Assembly (NCBI GenBank): GCA_002428735.1
Contig: DIXO01000019.1
Coordinates: 27,549 to 91,548 of the forward strand
Reading direction: 5' to 3'
Origin: Syntrophaceae bacterium UBA6078
Lineage (GTDB): Bacteria > Desulfobacterota > Syntrophia > Syntrophales > UBA2210
Length of the DNA stretch: 64,000 bases
Part shown: piece after piece, positions 42,269-50,953 of the stretch
Layout of the letters: the number at the start of each line of letters is the position of its first letter
How positions within the stretch are numbered: the first letter of the stretch is position 1
The notes under the pieces: generated by a model
What the model saw: only the letters and a program-made list of their open reading frames with translations
Told to the model about the DNA's origin: nothing
Database searches by the model: none
Program-made: the position numbers and the translations under genes

Positions 42269-43102
42269 ATGAAGATGATGTTGAAGAAGTTGTGTGTGGC
42301 GGCCTGTGTAATGGCGTGTCTGATCGGGGTTTCGACTGGCGCCGTCGCGGAAGACGTGCTGAGAATGGCGACGACGACCAGTACGGACAATACGGGGCTT
42401 CTCGATTATCTTGCGCCCGTATTCAAGGCCGACACGGGGATCGAACTCCAATGGGTTTCCGTGGGGACCGGCAAGGCCCTCGCCTTGGGGAAGAACTGCG
42501 ATGTTGACGTCCTGCTCGTTCACGCCCCGGCGGCCGAGATGAAACTCGTCCAGGACGGGAGCGCCACCGACCGTACGGAGCTGATGTACAACGATTTTAT
42601 CTTTATCGGCCCCCCCATGGACCCCGCAGGGCTGAAAGGAAAATCGGTGAAGGAGGCCCTCGGGGTGATCGCATCCAAGAAGGCCCCTTTCGCGAGCAGG
42701 GGAGATAATTCCGGTACGCACAAAAAAGAGCTGGAGCTCTGGAAAAACGCTCAGCTTGCCGTCCCCGATAAGGAGACATGGTACATCCAGACCGGCCAGG
42801 GGATGTTGAACACCATCAATATTGCGGCGGAGCGCGATGCCTACACCATGACCGACCGGGGGACATTCATCAAATACGAATCCAACTGGAAGGGAAAACC
42901 GCCCCTGGTGATCCTTGTGGAAGGGGACGCGTCCCTGCGGAATCAGTACAGCGCCCTTGCTGTCAACCCTCAGAAATGTTCGAATGTAAAGTACGATCTG
43001 GCAAAACGCTATATCGCGTGGATGGCGTCGCATAAGGTACAGAAACTCATCGGGGACTTCAAGTTGATGGGGAAACAGCTCTTTTTCGCGAATGCAAAAT
43101 AG
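42269..43102 (+). CDS. tupA: Tungstate ABC transporter, substrate-binding protein
   Basis: A 277-residue periplasmic protein with a signal peptide (about 1-23, ending GAVAED). The mature N-terminus has MATTTSTDNTGLLDYL, the TTTS tungstate-contacting motif of TupA, and later PFASRGDNSGTHKKE and YTMTDRGTF, further oxyanion-binding loops. ATG 42269 is supported by AAAGGAG; the in-frame ATG 36 bases upstream lies inside the regulator gene. TupA binds tungstate very tightly; tungsten is used by aldehyde oxidoreductases and formate dehydrogenases in anaerobes. Confidence 0.93.
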   Translation: MKMMLKKLCVAACVMACLIGVSTGAVAEDVLRMATTTSTDNTGLLDYLAPVFKADTGIELQWVSVGTGKALALGKNCDVDVLLVHAPAAEMKLVQDGSATDRTELMYNDFIFIGPPMDPAGLKGKSVKEALGVIASKKAPFASRGDNSGTHKKELELWKNAQLAVPDKETWYIQTGQGMLNTINIAAERDAYTMTDRGTFIKYESNWKGKPPLVILVEGDASLRNQYSALAVNPQKCSNVKYDLAKRYIAWMASHKVQKLIGDFKLMGKQLFFANAK

Positions 43103-43126
43103 ACAAAAGGGTCCCCTTCGTTTCAT

Positions 43127-43816
43127 ATGGATTATATTGCACAAGGCTTCATACGATCGATCCAGCTTCTCCTTGCCGGTGATCCCGAGACGTATTCGGC
43201 GATCTTCACCACACTGAGGATCTCGTCCCTCTCGATCGTTGCCAGCCTGCTTATCGGGATACCCCTCGGCTTTCTCTTGGGGTATTTCGATTTCCCGGGG
43301 AAACGGCAGGTGCGGGCGGTTGTTGACACGCTGCTCGCCCTCCCCACGGTGGTGGTCGGCCTCTTTGTCTATGCCTTCATCTCCCGCCGGGGACCCCTCG
43401 GCGAATGGGGGATACTCTTTACACTCACCGGTATCGCCGCCGCCCAGACCATCCTGATTACACCGATCGTGGTCTCGCTGACAGCCACGGCCGTAGAGAG
43501 CCTTGACAGGCGTCTGCGGGCGACCCTCATCGCCTTGGGCGCGCGGGGAAGGCAGATCCTGATCACAAGTCTTATGGAAGCGCGGTACGCCGTCCTCGTG
43601 GCGGCCGTCACCGCTTATGGGCGCGCCATCTCCGAAGTGGGGATTTCCATGATGATCGGCGGTAACATCAAATGGCATACCCGGACCATCACCACGGCGA
43701 TCGCCCTGGAAACGGGAAAGGGCGATTTCGCTGTCGGGATGGCGCTGGGCATCGTCCTTTTGACCCTCGCCCTTGTCGTGAACAGCTCGCTCACGCTGCT
43801 CAAGAAGAGATCGTAA
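43127..43816 (+). CDS. tupB: Tungstate ABC transporter, permease
   Basis: A 229-residue permease with about six membrane segments. The ABC-coupling EAA-type loop is ALGARGRQILITSLMEARYAVL near residue 145, just before AYGRAISEVGISMMIGGNI, a TupB-typical stretch. It lies 24 bases after tupA and overlaps tupC by one base (TAATG), which couples their translation. Confidence 0.93.
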   Translation: MDYIAQGFIRSIQLLLAGDPETYSAIFTTLRISSLSIVASLLIGIPLGFLLGYFDFPGKRQVRAVVDTLLALPTVVVGLFVYAFISRRGPLGEWGILFTLTGIAAAQTILITPIVVSLTATAVESLDRRLRATLIALGARGRQILITSLMEARYAVLVAAVTAYGRAISEVGISMMIGGNIKWHTRTITTAIALETGKGDFAVGMALGIVLLTLALVVNSSLTLLKKRS

Positions 43817-44841
43817 TGCCTATGCCCCCTCTTTACCAGATAACAAATCTCAAATACCGGTATGGGGAGCACTTCGAGCTCAATGTTCCGGAGTTGACCA
43901 TCGAACAAGGGGCTTCCATCGGCCTGGCGGGCTCGAACGGGAGCGGTAAGTCTACCCTGCTGCGGCTCCTCGCTTTTATCGAGATGCCGGAGGAGGGGGA
44001 TATTCGGTTCGACGGCGCGCTGATGGCAAAGACCAATGGCGGAATGAAGCGGGACGTCACCATGCTCCTCCAGGAACCCTATCTGCTCAAACGTTCCGTC
44101 TTTGAGAACGTGGCCTTCGGGTTGAAGATCCGTGATGACCGGAAAGGTTTGAAGAAACGGGTCTGCGGGGCGATGGAACTGGTGGGGCTGTCCCCGAAGG
44201 AATTCGCCCGGCGCCGGTGGCACGAACTCTCGGGGGGTGAGGCCCAGCGGATCGCGCTGGCCTCCCGTCTTGTCCTGCGGCCCAAGGTCCTGATCCTCGA
44301 TGAGCCGACCGCGAGCGTTGACCAGCAGAGCGCCCGCCTTATCAAGGAGGCGATTATCGAGTGCCGCGCACAATTCGGGATGTCGCTCATCATCGCCAGT
44401 CACGACCGGGTGTGGCTCAGCAGCGCCACGGATACAGTCAAGCGCATGCACGAAGGGCGAATCGTGGGAACGGGCGCTGAGAACATCCTTGCGGGACCCT
44501 GGGATCATGGCGAAAACGGTCTTTATACCAGGATGCTCTCAGACGGGCAGGCCCTCTTTGTAACGAAACCGCCTCGTGCAGATGCCGCCGGTGTAGTCAA
44601 TCCCTCCGATATCGTCATCTCAGTCGTGCAGCCCGACGGGATATCCACCCGTAACATCCTCCGGGGGATCGTCACCCACATGACCATGGAAAGGGATTCC
44701 AGCGACATCCTGGTAGAAGTGGATTCGGGCGGCCTTTCACTCCTCTCCCGCCTGACCCCCTCCGCCGTGCAAAGCCTCCAACTCGTCCCGGGAAAAGAGG
44801 TGTGGGCCCTCTTCAAGGCCTCGGCGGTGGACTGGTACTGA
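43816..44841 (+). CDS. tupC: Tungstate ABC transporter, ATPase
   Basis: A 341-residue ATP-binding subunit. Walker A is GSNGSGKST at 39-47, the Q-loop lies in MLLQEPYLL, the ABC signature is LSGGEAQR near 138, Walker B is VLILDEPT, and the H-loop is ASHDR. Residues about 265-341 form a C-terminal TOBE/Mop-like domain (GISTRNILRGIVTHM), which in ModC-type ATPases binds oxyanion and inhibits transport when the metal is plentiful. It starts in the stop codon of tupB and is last in the operon. Confidence 0.93.
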   Translation: MPMPPLYQITNLKYRYGEHFELNVPELTIEQGASIGLAGSNGSGKSTLLRLLAFIEMPEEGDIRFDGALMAKTNGGMKRDVTMLLQEPYLLKRSVFENVAFGLKIRDDRKGLKKRVCGAMELVGLSPKEFARRRWHELSGGEAQRIALASRLVLRPKVLILDEPTASVDQQSARLIKEAIIECRAQFGMSLIIASHDRVWLSSATDTVKRMHEGRIVGTGAENILAGPWDHGENGLYTRMLSDGQALFVTKPPRADAAGVVNPSDIVISVVQPDGISTRNILRGIVTHMTMERDSSDILVEVDSGGLSLLSRLTPSAVQSLQLVPGKEVWALFKASAVDWY

Positions 44842-45174
44842 TGGATAATCTCAGACTCTGAAGCGGATTTCTGTCTTCCTGGATTGCGAACCTTCAACTC
44901 CTTAAAATCATGCAAGAAAAAATCGTGTATCTCCCCTTTGAAAATCCCGCGGTAATACTTCGAGTTCTTCGCTGAGTTAAGGACAGCCTCATTCCCAAGG
45001 CAGCCGCATTTCCTTGCGTAAAAATCAATTTCACAGTAATATACCGTACATTCCGTTGAAACTGGTCGTGAACAAGATCAAGGGGGCATCACCGGGACAC
45101 GTTAAAACTTTGATTTATTACGTTTGAATCCCTGTGGCTCTGATGTCCACAAGAAGGGTGAAAAGAGTGAGACA
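44842..45174. other. Intergenic region, no supported gene
   Basis: The 333 bases between tupC and the hemerythrin gene contain no frame with family similarity. Minus-strand frames are open across 44880-45000 but show low-complexity Lys/Arg-rich peptide and no ribosome site. No clear terminator or promoter was found. Confidence 0.5.
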
Positions 45175-45711
45175 ATGCAAGCGCGTGGACCGCTCATGAT
45201 CGAACATCGTCTGATCGAACGTATGCTCAAGGCGATTCAGGACATTCTGAAGCGGCTTGAGGAAGATCGGGCCATTGATCCGGTACTTGTGGATACGCTT
45301 GTCGACTTCATTCGTACATACGCCAACCGGACGCATCACGGCAAGGAAGAAGAAATCCTTTTCGAGGCAATGAAAGAGAAACCTCTGTCTGAAGAGGACC
45401 GTCGTTTCATGAACGAACTCATCGAGGAGCACGTGTTTGGACGGCGGACAACCAAGGCCCTCGTTGAAGCAAACACCCGCTACCGGAACGGTGATGAGAC
45501 GGCGCTGCCGGAGATTGCCGAAAAATTTCAAAACCTGATCGAATTCTATCCGACCCACATCGAGAAGGAGGACAAGGTGTTCTTCCCCGCTTCCAGAGGC
45601 TACTTCACGGAAGAAGAGGACCAGGTCATGCTTGCCCGGTTCCGGGAATTTGACGGGAAGATGATTCATGAAAAATACGAAAACGTGGTCACGGCATTGA
45701 AGCCAGACTGA
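45175..45711 (+). CDS. Hemerythrin HHE domain protein
   Basis: A 178-residue soluble four-helix protein with di-iron ligands in family spacing: MIEHRLIERML (His10), RTHHGKEEEILF, EEHVFGRR, and YPTHIEKEDKVFF (two of the ligands). Proteins of this type in anaerobes sense or detoxify oxygen, nitric oxide or iron. The chosen ATG at 45175 follows a weak AGAGTGAG; an earlier in-frame ATG at 45124 lacks similarity. Its neighbours are a cupin protein and MscS, so an oxygen-stress role is plausible but not proven. Confidence 0.85.
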   Translation: MQARGPLMIEHRLIERMLKAIQDILKRLEEDRAIDPVLVDTLVDFIRTYANRTHHGKEEEILFEAMKEKPLSEEDRRFMNELIEEHVFGRRTTKALVEANTRYRNGDETALPEIAEKFQNLIEFYPTHIEKEDKVFFPASRGYFTEEEDQVMLARFREFDGKMIHEKYENVVTALKPD

Positions 45712-45741
45712 ACGACCGCTGGATTGCAAAAGGAGGGGACA

Positions 45742-46059
45742 ATGCATAAGAAAGTAATACCGGCTTCTTTAGCTGATATAGTCGATTATCAAAAGGACGC
45801 GGTTGTCAGCAAAACCATCATTGAGAAGACGGCGGGAACGGTGACCGTGTTCGCCTTTGACATGGGCCAGGGTTTGAGTGAGCATACGGCTCCTTTTGAT
45901 GCCCTGGTACAGATCCTTGACGGAGAGGTGGAAATCAGGATTTCCGGGGAGCCTTTTCATCTGAAAACGGGTGAGATTGTTATCATGCCCGCCCATGAAC
46001 CACATGCTCTGAAATCGGTCACCCGTTTTAAAATGTTATTGACTATGATCAAATCATAG
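45742..46059 (+). CDS. Cupin domain protein
   Basis: A 105-residue single-domain beta-barrel. Motif 1 is LSEHTAPFDALVQILDGEVEIRI near residue 50 and motif 2 is PHALKSVTRFKML near residue 90, with His/Glu/His positions typical of a metal-binding cupin. AAAGGAGGGG precedes ATG 45742, 30 bases after the hemerythrin gene. Small cupins of this type can be oxygenases, isomerases or ligand sensors; the sequence does not decide. Confidence 0.85.
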   Translation: MHKKVIPASLADIVDYQKDAVVSKTIIEKTAGTVTVFAFDMGQGLSEHTAPFDALVQILDGEVEIRISGEPFHLKTGEIVIMPAHEPHALKSVTRFKMLLTMIKS

Positions 46060-46185
46060 GGAATAAAAACGGAGCACAGAGCCGGTTAAGAGGAGCGGAT
46101 CGGCAGGCCGTAAAGCTATCCCGGTATGCTCCCGTTCAACCGGGTATAGCCGAAAAAAAAGGATAACACGGAAAGGATCGCGCAC

Positions 46186-46995
46186 ATGGAACAGATAGCA
46201 GACAAAGTGCAGGAGTGGATCGCACTGTACGGTTTGAAGGTGATAGCCGCCATCGTCATATTGATTATCGGTCGTTGGGCGGCCAAGGGGGTCACGTCCC
46301 TCATCCGGAAGATGCTTCGCAAGGGACGTATAGACGAGACGCTGGTGTCCTTTGTGGCAAACCTCTGCTACGTCGGCATCATGGCGTTTGTCATTATCGC
46401 CGCGTTGGGGCAGCTTGGCGTGCACACGGCGTCATTCGTCGCCGTACTCGGTGCCGCCGGTCTGGCTGTCGGCCTGGCCCTGCAAGGCTCGCTGTCGAAC
46501 TTCGCCGCGGGAGTCCTGATGATTATCTTCAAACCCTTCAAGGTCGGGGATTACATCGAGGGTGCAGGCGTCGCGGGAGCCGTGGAGGAGATTGGAATCT
46601 TCACGACGGAGCTCAAATCGCCTGACAATAAGAAGATCATTGTCCCGAACGCCAAAATGACGAGCGACAACATCGTCAATTATTCAGCCAAGGAAATCAG
46701 GCGTGTCGATCTGGTCGCCGGCGTGAGTTACGGGGATGATCTCGACACGGTGCGAAAGGTGCTGGAAGGCATTCTTGCCGGGGACGAACGGGTTCTGAAT
46801 GATCCCGCTCCGACAATCGGCGTGCTCTCGTTGGGAGACAGCAGCGTCAATTTCGCCGTGCGGCCCTGGGTCAAAACCGCCGATTACTGGGATGTCTTTT
46901 TCGCGACCCAGGAGAGCATCAAGAAGCAATTCGACGCAGAGGGCATCAGCATCCCGTTCCCGCAGCAGGATATTCATGTGCACAAGGCTGACTGA
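46186..46995 (+). CDS. mscS: Small-conductance mechanosensitive channel (MscS)
   Basis: A 269-residue inner-membrane channel that opens on osmotic down-shock. Three membrane segments occupy residues about 18-105, with the pore helix AAGLAVGLALQGSLSNFAAG in the third, followed by the beta domain (IFKPFKVGDYIEGAG, GIFTTELKSPDN) and the C-terminal alpha/beta cage. Length matches the short E. coli-type MscS. An imperfect hairpin (46114-46152) with bulged CTATCCCGGT/ACCGGGTATAG lies upstream of the start; its role is unknown. Confidence 0.93.
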   Translation: MEQIADKVQEWIALYGLKVIAAIVILIIGRWAAKGVTSLIRKMLRKGRIDETLVSFVANLCYVGIMAFVIIAALGQLGVHTASFVAVLGAAGLAVGLALQGSLSNFAAGVLMIIFKPFKVGDYIEGAGVAGAVEEIGIFTTELKSPDNKKIIVPNAKMTSDNIVNYSAKEIRRVDLVAGVSYGDDLDTVRKVLEGILAGDERVLNDPAPTIGVLSLGDSSVNFAVRPWVKTADYWDVFFATQESIKKQFDAEGISIPFPQQDIHVHKAD

Positions 46996-47058
46996 CCGGT
47001 CGCTGAGACCATCGTTTTTTAATGCAATATAATCAAAAGCAAAGAGAGGAGTATCATC

Positions 47059-47361
47059 ATGCCGGAATTTGGATCCCCCTTTTCAGGGCTTGCACAGGAC
47101 AGGAAATTAACAAACGAGGAACTGATCCGCGCCATTCGTTTCATGATCGCCGCGGAATACGAAGCGATTCAGCTATATATGCAGCTTGCCGAATCAACGG
47201 ACAACAAACTGGCCATTGAGGTGCTCACGGACATTGCCGACGAGGAACGGGTCCACGCCGGAGAATTCCTGCGCCTCCTTCGGGAATTGGCCCCGGATGA
47301 GGAAAAGTTCTATGCCGAAGGGGCCGAAGAAGTAGAGGAAGAAATCGAGAAAATGAAGTAG
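47059..47361 (+). CDS. Ferritin-like protein (encapsulated-ferritin type)
   Basis: A 100-residue, two-helix protein. The first helix contains IRFMIAAEYEAIQLYMQL with a metal-binding Glu, and the second has DIADEERVHAGEFLRLL with the ExxH pattern, giving a half-site of a di-iron centre that forms on dimerisation. This is the layout of EncFtn, the ferritin cargo of encapsulins, and the acidic C-terminus suggests solution exposure. No encapsulin gene is in the window, and the usual C-terminal targeting tail is not obvious. ATG 47059 follows AGAGGAG. Confidence 0.85.
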   Translation: MPEFGSPFSGLAQDRKLTNEELIRAIRFMIAAEYEAIQLYMQLAESTDNKLAIEVLTDIADEERVHAGEFLRLLRELAPDEEKFYAEGAEEVEEEIEKMK

Positions 47362-47372
47362 GAAACCGGCGC

Positions 47373-47603
47373 ATGAATGCTATTTTCTGGTGGGTGCCGA
47401 AACTGTTCATCGGGCTTGCGTCCCTCTTTTTTCTCGTATGGGGGATTGATGTCCTCGTCTTTTCCTACAGCATGGACAACCCATTGGAATTCATCATGTA
47501 TTTTTTCTCGTCGAGTATGCTTATCCTCGTAAGCGTTGTCGGTCTCATATATTGCGCCTTCAGGTTCTTCAGGAGGATAAAGGGCGGAGGAGAAACCCGG
47601 TGA
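47373..47603 (+). CDS. Small two-helix membrane protein, unknown function
   Basis: A 76-residue protein with two membrane segments (about 10-30 and 40-62) linked by SMDNPLE and a basic tail (RRIKGGGE). It begins 12 bases after the ferritin-like gene, so cotranscription is likely. I do not recognise a family. Confidence 0.6.
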   Translation: MNAIFWWVPKLFIGLASLFFLVWGIDVLVFSYSMDNPLEFIMYFFSSSMLILVSVVGLIYCAFRFFRRIKGGGETR

Positions 47604-47725
47604 TCCGGCCGGAAATTTCTTCATGTTTCAGGTGGAACTCGCCGGCAATGATCGGTATTTCCCCGACTGACAGAGAATTTGGTCTCTTTTGAGGCTTTTT
47701 GACGCAGGTGTTGGGGCAGAGTGCC

Positions 47726-47965
47726 ATGATTATCGTAAAGAATGACACCACAGCATGCGCAATATGCGGGAGCGTCCCCGCCGTCATCTTTTGCGATGGC
47801 TGTCATATTCCTCTCTGCCGAGATTGTCGGAGATTCGATCTCTGGGGGTACGGCTGCGGCCATGTGGATACGAAAGCCTTCTGCGCGGCCTGTTTCAACG
47901 ATATTACTATCAATCCTTACGGCGGAAGTGTCAGTGATGCACATGATTCCACAAAAATCTCTTAA
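47726..47965 (+). CDS. Small double zinc-ribbon/B-box-like protein
   Basis: A 79-residue protein with eight cysteines and two histidines in a compact arrangement: CAICG, FCDGC, LCRDC, YGCGH, FCAACF. The pattern resembles B-box/zinc-ribbon folds, which bind two zinc ions and mediate protein contacts. It has no other domain. The start is uncertain because the ribosome site is weak; in-frame codons exist nine residues upstream. It overlaps the beginning of the open frame of the next peptidase gene but not its chosen start. Confidence 0.6.
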   Translation: MIIVKNDTTACAICGSVPAVIFCDGCHIPLCRDCRRFDLWGYGCGHVDTKAFCAACFNDITINPYGGSVSDAHDSTKIS

Positions 47966-48023
47966 ACGGGAAGAAAACAGACAGATCCAACGCGGCTTGC
48001 GTAGAAACGGTCCGGTGACCTCC

Positions 48024-49535
48024 GTGAAAAGTCCATTGAATCTTTGGCTGAAACGTCTCGTTGTTACTGCTGCCTTGCTTGTTGTCTGGGGAATGTCGAT
48101 CCCCGGTTTCGCTTACAACCTGGCGGACAAGGTCCGGGAATTCACCCTCGAAAACGGCCTGAAGATCCTGGTTGTTGAACGGCACGCCAGTCCGACCGTC
48201 TCTCTGTACATCAGCCACCGGGTAGGCGCTGCGAATGAGATAAGCGGCCATACGGGGATCGCTCATTTCCTCGAACACCTGCGTTTTAAAGGAACAAAAA
48301 CCATCGGGACACGGGATTACCAACAAGAAAAAGAGGTTCTCCATAAAATCCATGAAACAGGAGACGCCCTCGATCGCGAAGTGATAAAAGGAGATAATGC
48401 GGACCCCCAGAAAATGCGGGATCTCCGCACACGTCTGGAGTCTCTCCAGCAAGAGGCCGCAACAAAGTGGAGTATCCCCGGCGAGATAGACCGTCTGTAC
48501 ACGGAACATGGCGGCGGGGATCTCAACGCCTTCACGAGCCAGGACATGACCACCTATCATGTGAGCCTCCCCGCCAACAAGATAGAGCTCTGGGCGAGAA
48601 TAGAGGCGGACCGGATGGCCAATCCCGTTTTCCGGGAGTTTTATTCCGAACGCGACGTGATCCTGGAGGAACGCAAACAACGGGTGGCGTCCGATCCCCG
48701 GGGGAAGCTCATGGAACACTTTCTGGCCGCCGCTTTCCTGGCGCATCCCTACCGGCGGCCCATACTCGGGTGGCCTTCGGATATGCGTTTCCTCGATATC
48801 AAAACCATCAGTGATTTCTTCAATACTTACTATATACCCGGCAACACGGTTATCACTGTCGTGGGGGACGTATCTTCGAGCACCGTGGTGGAGATCATAG
48901 GACGCTACTTCGGTCCCTTTCCCTCGGGCGCCATACCGGAACGCCGGATCACGGAAGAACCGCCTCAGACCGGCGAGAGAAGGGCAGAGGTGGTTTTCGA
49001 CGCGGCGCCCCGGATTATCATCGGATATCATAAACCCACCCTCCCCTCCTTTGATGATTGCGTATTCGATGTGATCGACACGATTCTTTCCGGGGGGAGA
49101 ACGTCGCGCCTCTTCAAGTCCCTCGTAAAAGAAAAAGGGATCGCCGCCTCTGTTTCAACAGCAAACGGATATCCGGGCTCGCGCCATCACAACCTTTTTG
49201 TCATATTTGCGGAACCGGTATCTCCGCACACCACCGCGGACCTAGAAACAGCCATCTACGAAGAAGTGGACCGGCTGAAGCGGGAGCCGGTGGAATCACA
49301 AGAACTTGAAAAGGCAAAAAATCAGCTTAAAGCCGATCTTCTGAGAAATCTCGCAACCAACTCCGGCCTCGCGGGGATGCTCTCCTACTATGAAATCGTG
49401 GCGGGAGACTGGCGCTACATTTCAACATTCCTCGATCTGGTGGAAAAGGTCACCCCCGAAGACATTATGGCGGCAGCGGATACCTATCTGACCCGACAAA
49501 ACAGAACGGTCGCCACTCTGGTGAAAGACAAATGA
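48024..49535 (+). CDS. M16 family zinc peptidase, catalytic partner
   Basis: A 503-residue exported metalloprotease. A signal peptide spans about 1-30 (hydrophobic LVVTAALLVVWGMSIPG, FAYN). The inverted zinc motif HFLEH sits in HTGIAHFLEHLRFKG near residue 75, with a distal Glu expected downstream in the long insert near 165. The second half is a typical non-catalytic M16 repeat (PRIIIGYHKPTLP). GTG 48024 is selected because it begins the signal peptide; an ATG at 47937 is an alternative. Its four-base overlap with the next gene indicates a heterodimer. Confidence 0.88.
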   Translation: MKSPLNLWLKRLVVTAALLVVWGMSIPGFAYNLADKVREFTLENGLKILVVERHASPTVSLYISHRVGAANEISGHTGIAHFLEHLRFKGTKTIGTRDYQQEKEVLHKIHETGDALDREVIKGDNADPQKMRDLRTRLESLQQEAATKWSIPGEIDRLYTEHGGGDLNAFTSQDMTTYHVSLPANKIELWARIEADRMANPVFREFYSERDVILEERKQRVASDPRGKLMEHFLAAAFLAHPYRRPILGWPSDMRFLDIKTISDFFNTYYIPGNTVITVVGDVSSSTVVEIIGRYFGPFPSGAIPERRITEEPPQTGERRAEVVFDAAPRIIIGYHKPTLPSFDDCVFDVIDTILSGGRTSRLFKSLVKEKGIAASVSTANGYPGSRHHNLFVIFAEPVSPHTTADLETAIYEEVDRLKREPVESQELEKAKNQLKADLLRNLATNSGLAGMLSYYEIVAGDWRYISTFLDLVEKVTPEDIMAAADTYLTRQNRTVATLVKDK

Positions 49536-50953
49536 AGAGACACTTTCTTTACGCTATATTCCTCATTCCGTTCTTCCTCTCATGCGCGTGGCACGGCGAG
49601 ATGATGAGCGATCCGGACAGTATCGTATATCCCGCCCTCCGCTTTGAGCCCCCTGAGGTCCAGAGGACTGAATTTGAAAACGGCATTATTCTTTACTTCC
49701 TTGAAGATCATGAGCTTCCCCTCGTAAATCTTACCGCCATCGCGAGGATGGGATCTTTCTATGATCCCCCCGGGAAAGAGGGTGTGGCCGAACTTACGGG
49801 GGGCGTCATGCGCACCGGAGGAACAGCCTCCATGACGGGAGACCGTCTGGACGAGGAACTGGACCTCATTGCGGGAATCATTGCCGTGTCTGTGGGGAAG
49901 GAATCAACCACTCTTTCCCTCTCGGTCCTTGAAAAAGATCTCGACAGGGGACTGGAGATTTTTTCCGACATGCTGATGAACCCGGTTTTCGCTGAAGAAA
50001 AGGTTGCACTGGCGCAGTCTCTTGAGATTGAGGCGCTCAAAAGGATTCGTGACAATCCTCAAAGGACCGCTTTCAGAGAGTTTCATCGTCTGATCTACCA
50101 GGGCGACCCACGGGGACGGCTCTCGTCCGTCCAAACAATAGAGAATATAAAACGGGAAGACCTGGCCGCCTTCCACCACCGGTTCTTCGGCCCCGCGAAT
50201 ACAATGATTGCCGTGTCGGGCGACGTACACAGCGCCGAGTTGATCAAGAAAATACAAACCTATCTGGGGAAATGGAGCGCGGCGGGAGAGAGGACGAAGA
50301 TCCCGCCCCCTCCGGCATATCCAGGGGCCTCCCTGGATTATCTCTGGAAGGACACGCCCCAGTCCGTCATACTGACGGGATACCCTGCCCCCGGAAAGAC
50401 AAATCCCGACTATTACGCCTTTGAAGTCCTCGATTTTATTGTTGGAAGTGGCGGTTTCCGCTCGCGCATCTTTGGCGAGGTTCGCAACCGGCTGGGCCTC
50501 GCTTACAGCGCCGGGAGCTTTTATTCTGCCCGTCCACACCACGGCATCTTCGGCGCCTACGGGATCGTAAAGGCTTCCTCAACCGTGGACGCCCTGACCG
50601 CCGTGGAAAAGATCCTTGACGAAATGAGGAACACGGGAGCGGGGCGTGAGGAACTGGAATGGGCCAAAAAATCGATCCTCAATAACTTCATATTCTCCTT
50701 TTCCACCCCAAACCGGATTGTTACGGATCAGATGATGCTGGAATACGACGGCCTCCCCGACACCTTCCTGAAGGATTACAAAAATAATATAGAAAAAGTT
50801 AATTTTGACGATATACGTACTGTAGCCTCGCGGTACCTCTCAGAGAAAAACAGGGTAGTCCTTGTTCTCGGCGATGAAAAAAGATTTGAAAAGCCCCTTT
50901 CCTCCTTCGGCACGTTCCGATCGACCGGGGACACAGCAGGGGCCGATCGATGA
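49532..50953 (+). CDS. M16 family peptidase homologue without zinc motif
   Basis: A 473-residue lipoprotein partner. The lipobox is FFLSC (Cys18). Where its partner has HFLEH, the sequence reads VAELTGGVMRTGG, so the zinc ligands are missing and it is probably non-catalytic. It keeps the M16 folds, including the substrate-pocket pair R/Y in GLAYSAGSFYSARP near residue 335. Inactive M16 partners guide substrates into the active subunit. ATGA overlap with the upstream gene. Confidence 0.85.
   Translation: MKRHFLYAIFLIPFFLSCAWHGEMMSDPDSIVYPALRFEPPEVQRTEFENGIILYFLEDHELPLVNLTAIARMGSFYDPPGKEGVAELTGGVMRTGGTASMTGDRLDEELDLIAGIIAVSVGKESTTLSLSVLEKDLDRGLEIFSDMLMNPVFAEEKVALAQSLEIEALKRIRDNPQRTAFREFHRLIYQGDPRGRLSSVQTIENIKREDLAAFHHRFFGPANTMIAVSGDVHSAELIKKIQTYLGKWSAAGERTKIPPPPAYPGASLDYLWKDTPQSVILTGYPAPGKTNPDYYAFEVLDFIVGSGGFRSRIFGEVRNRLGLAYSAGSFYSARPHHGIFGAYGIVKASSTVDALTAVEKILDEMRNTGAGREELEWAKKSILNNFIFSFSTPNRIVTDQMMLEYDGLPDTFLKDYKNNIEKVNFDDIRTVASRYLSEKNRVVLVLGDEKRFEKPLSSFGTFRSTGDTAGADR

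Noticed and set aside
42227..43678. Long antisense frame (483 codons) opposite tupA and tupB
   Set aside because: The sense strand carries complete transporter genes with family motifs. The antisense peptide resembles nothing.
44523..44915. 130-codon minus-strand frame overlapping the end of tupC
   Set aside because: Most of it is antisense to tupC, and the remainder has no family similarity.
46997..47030. Terminator after mscS
   Set aside because: GGTC/GACC is only a four-base stem before a T-run, too weak to call.
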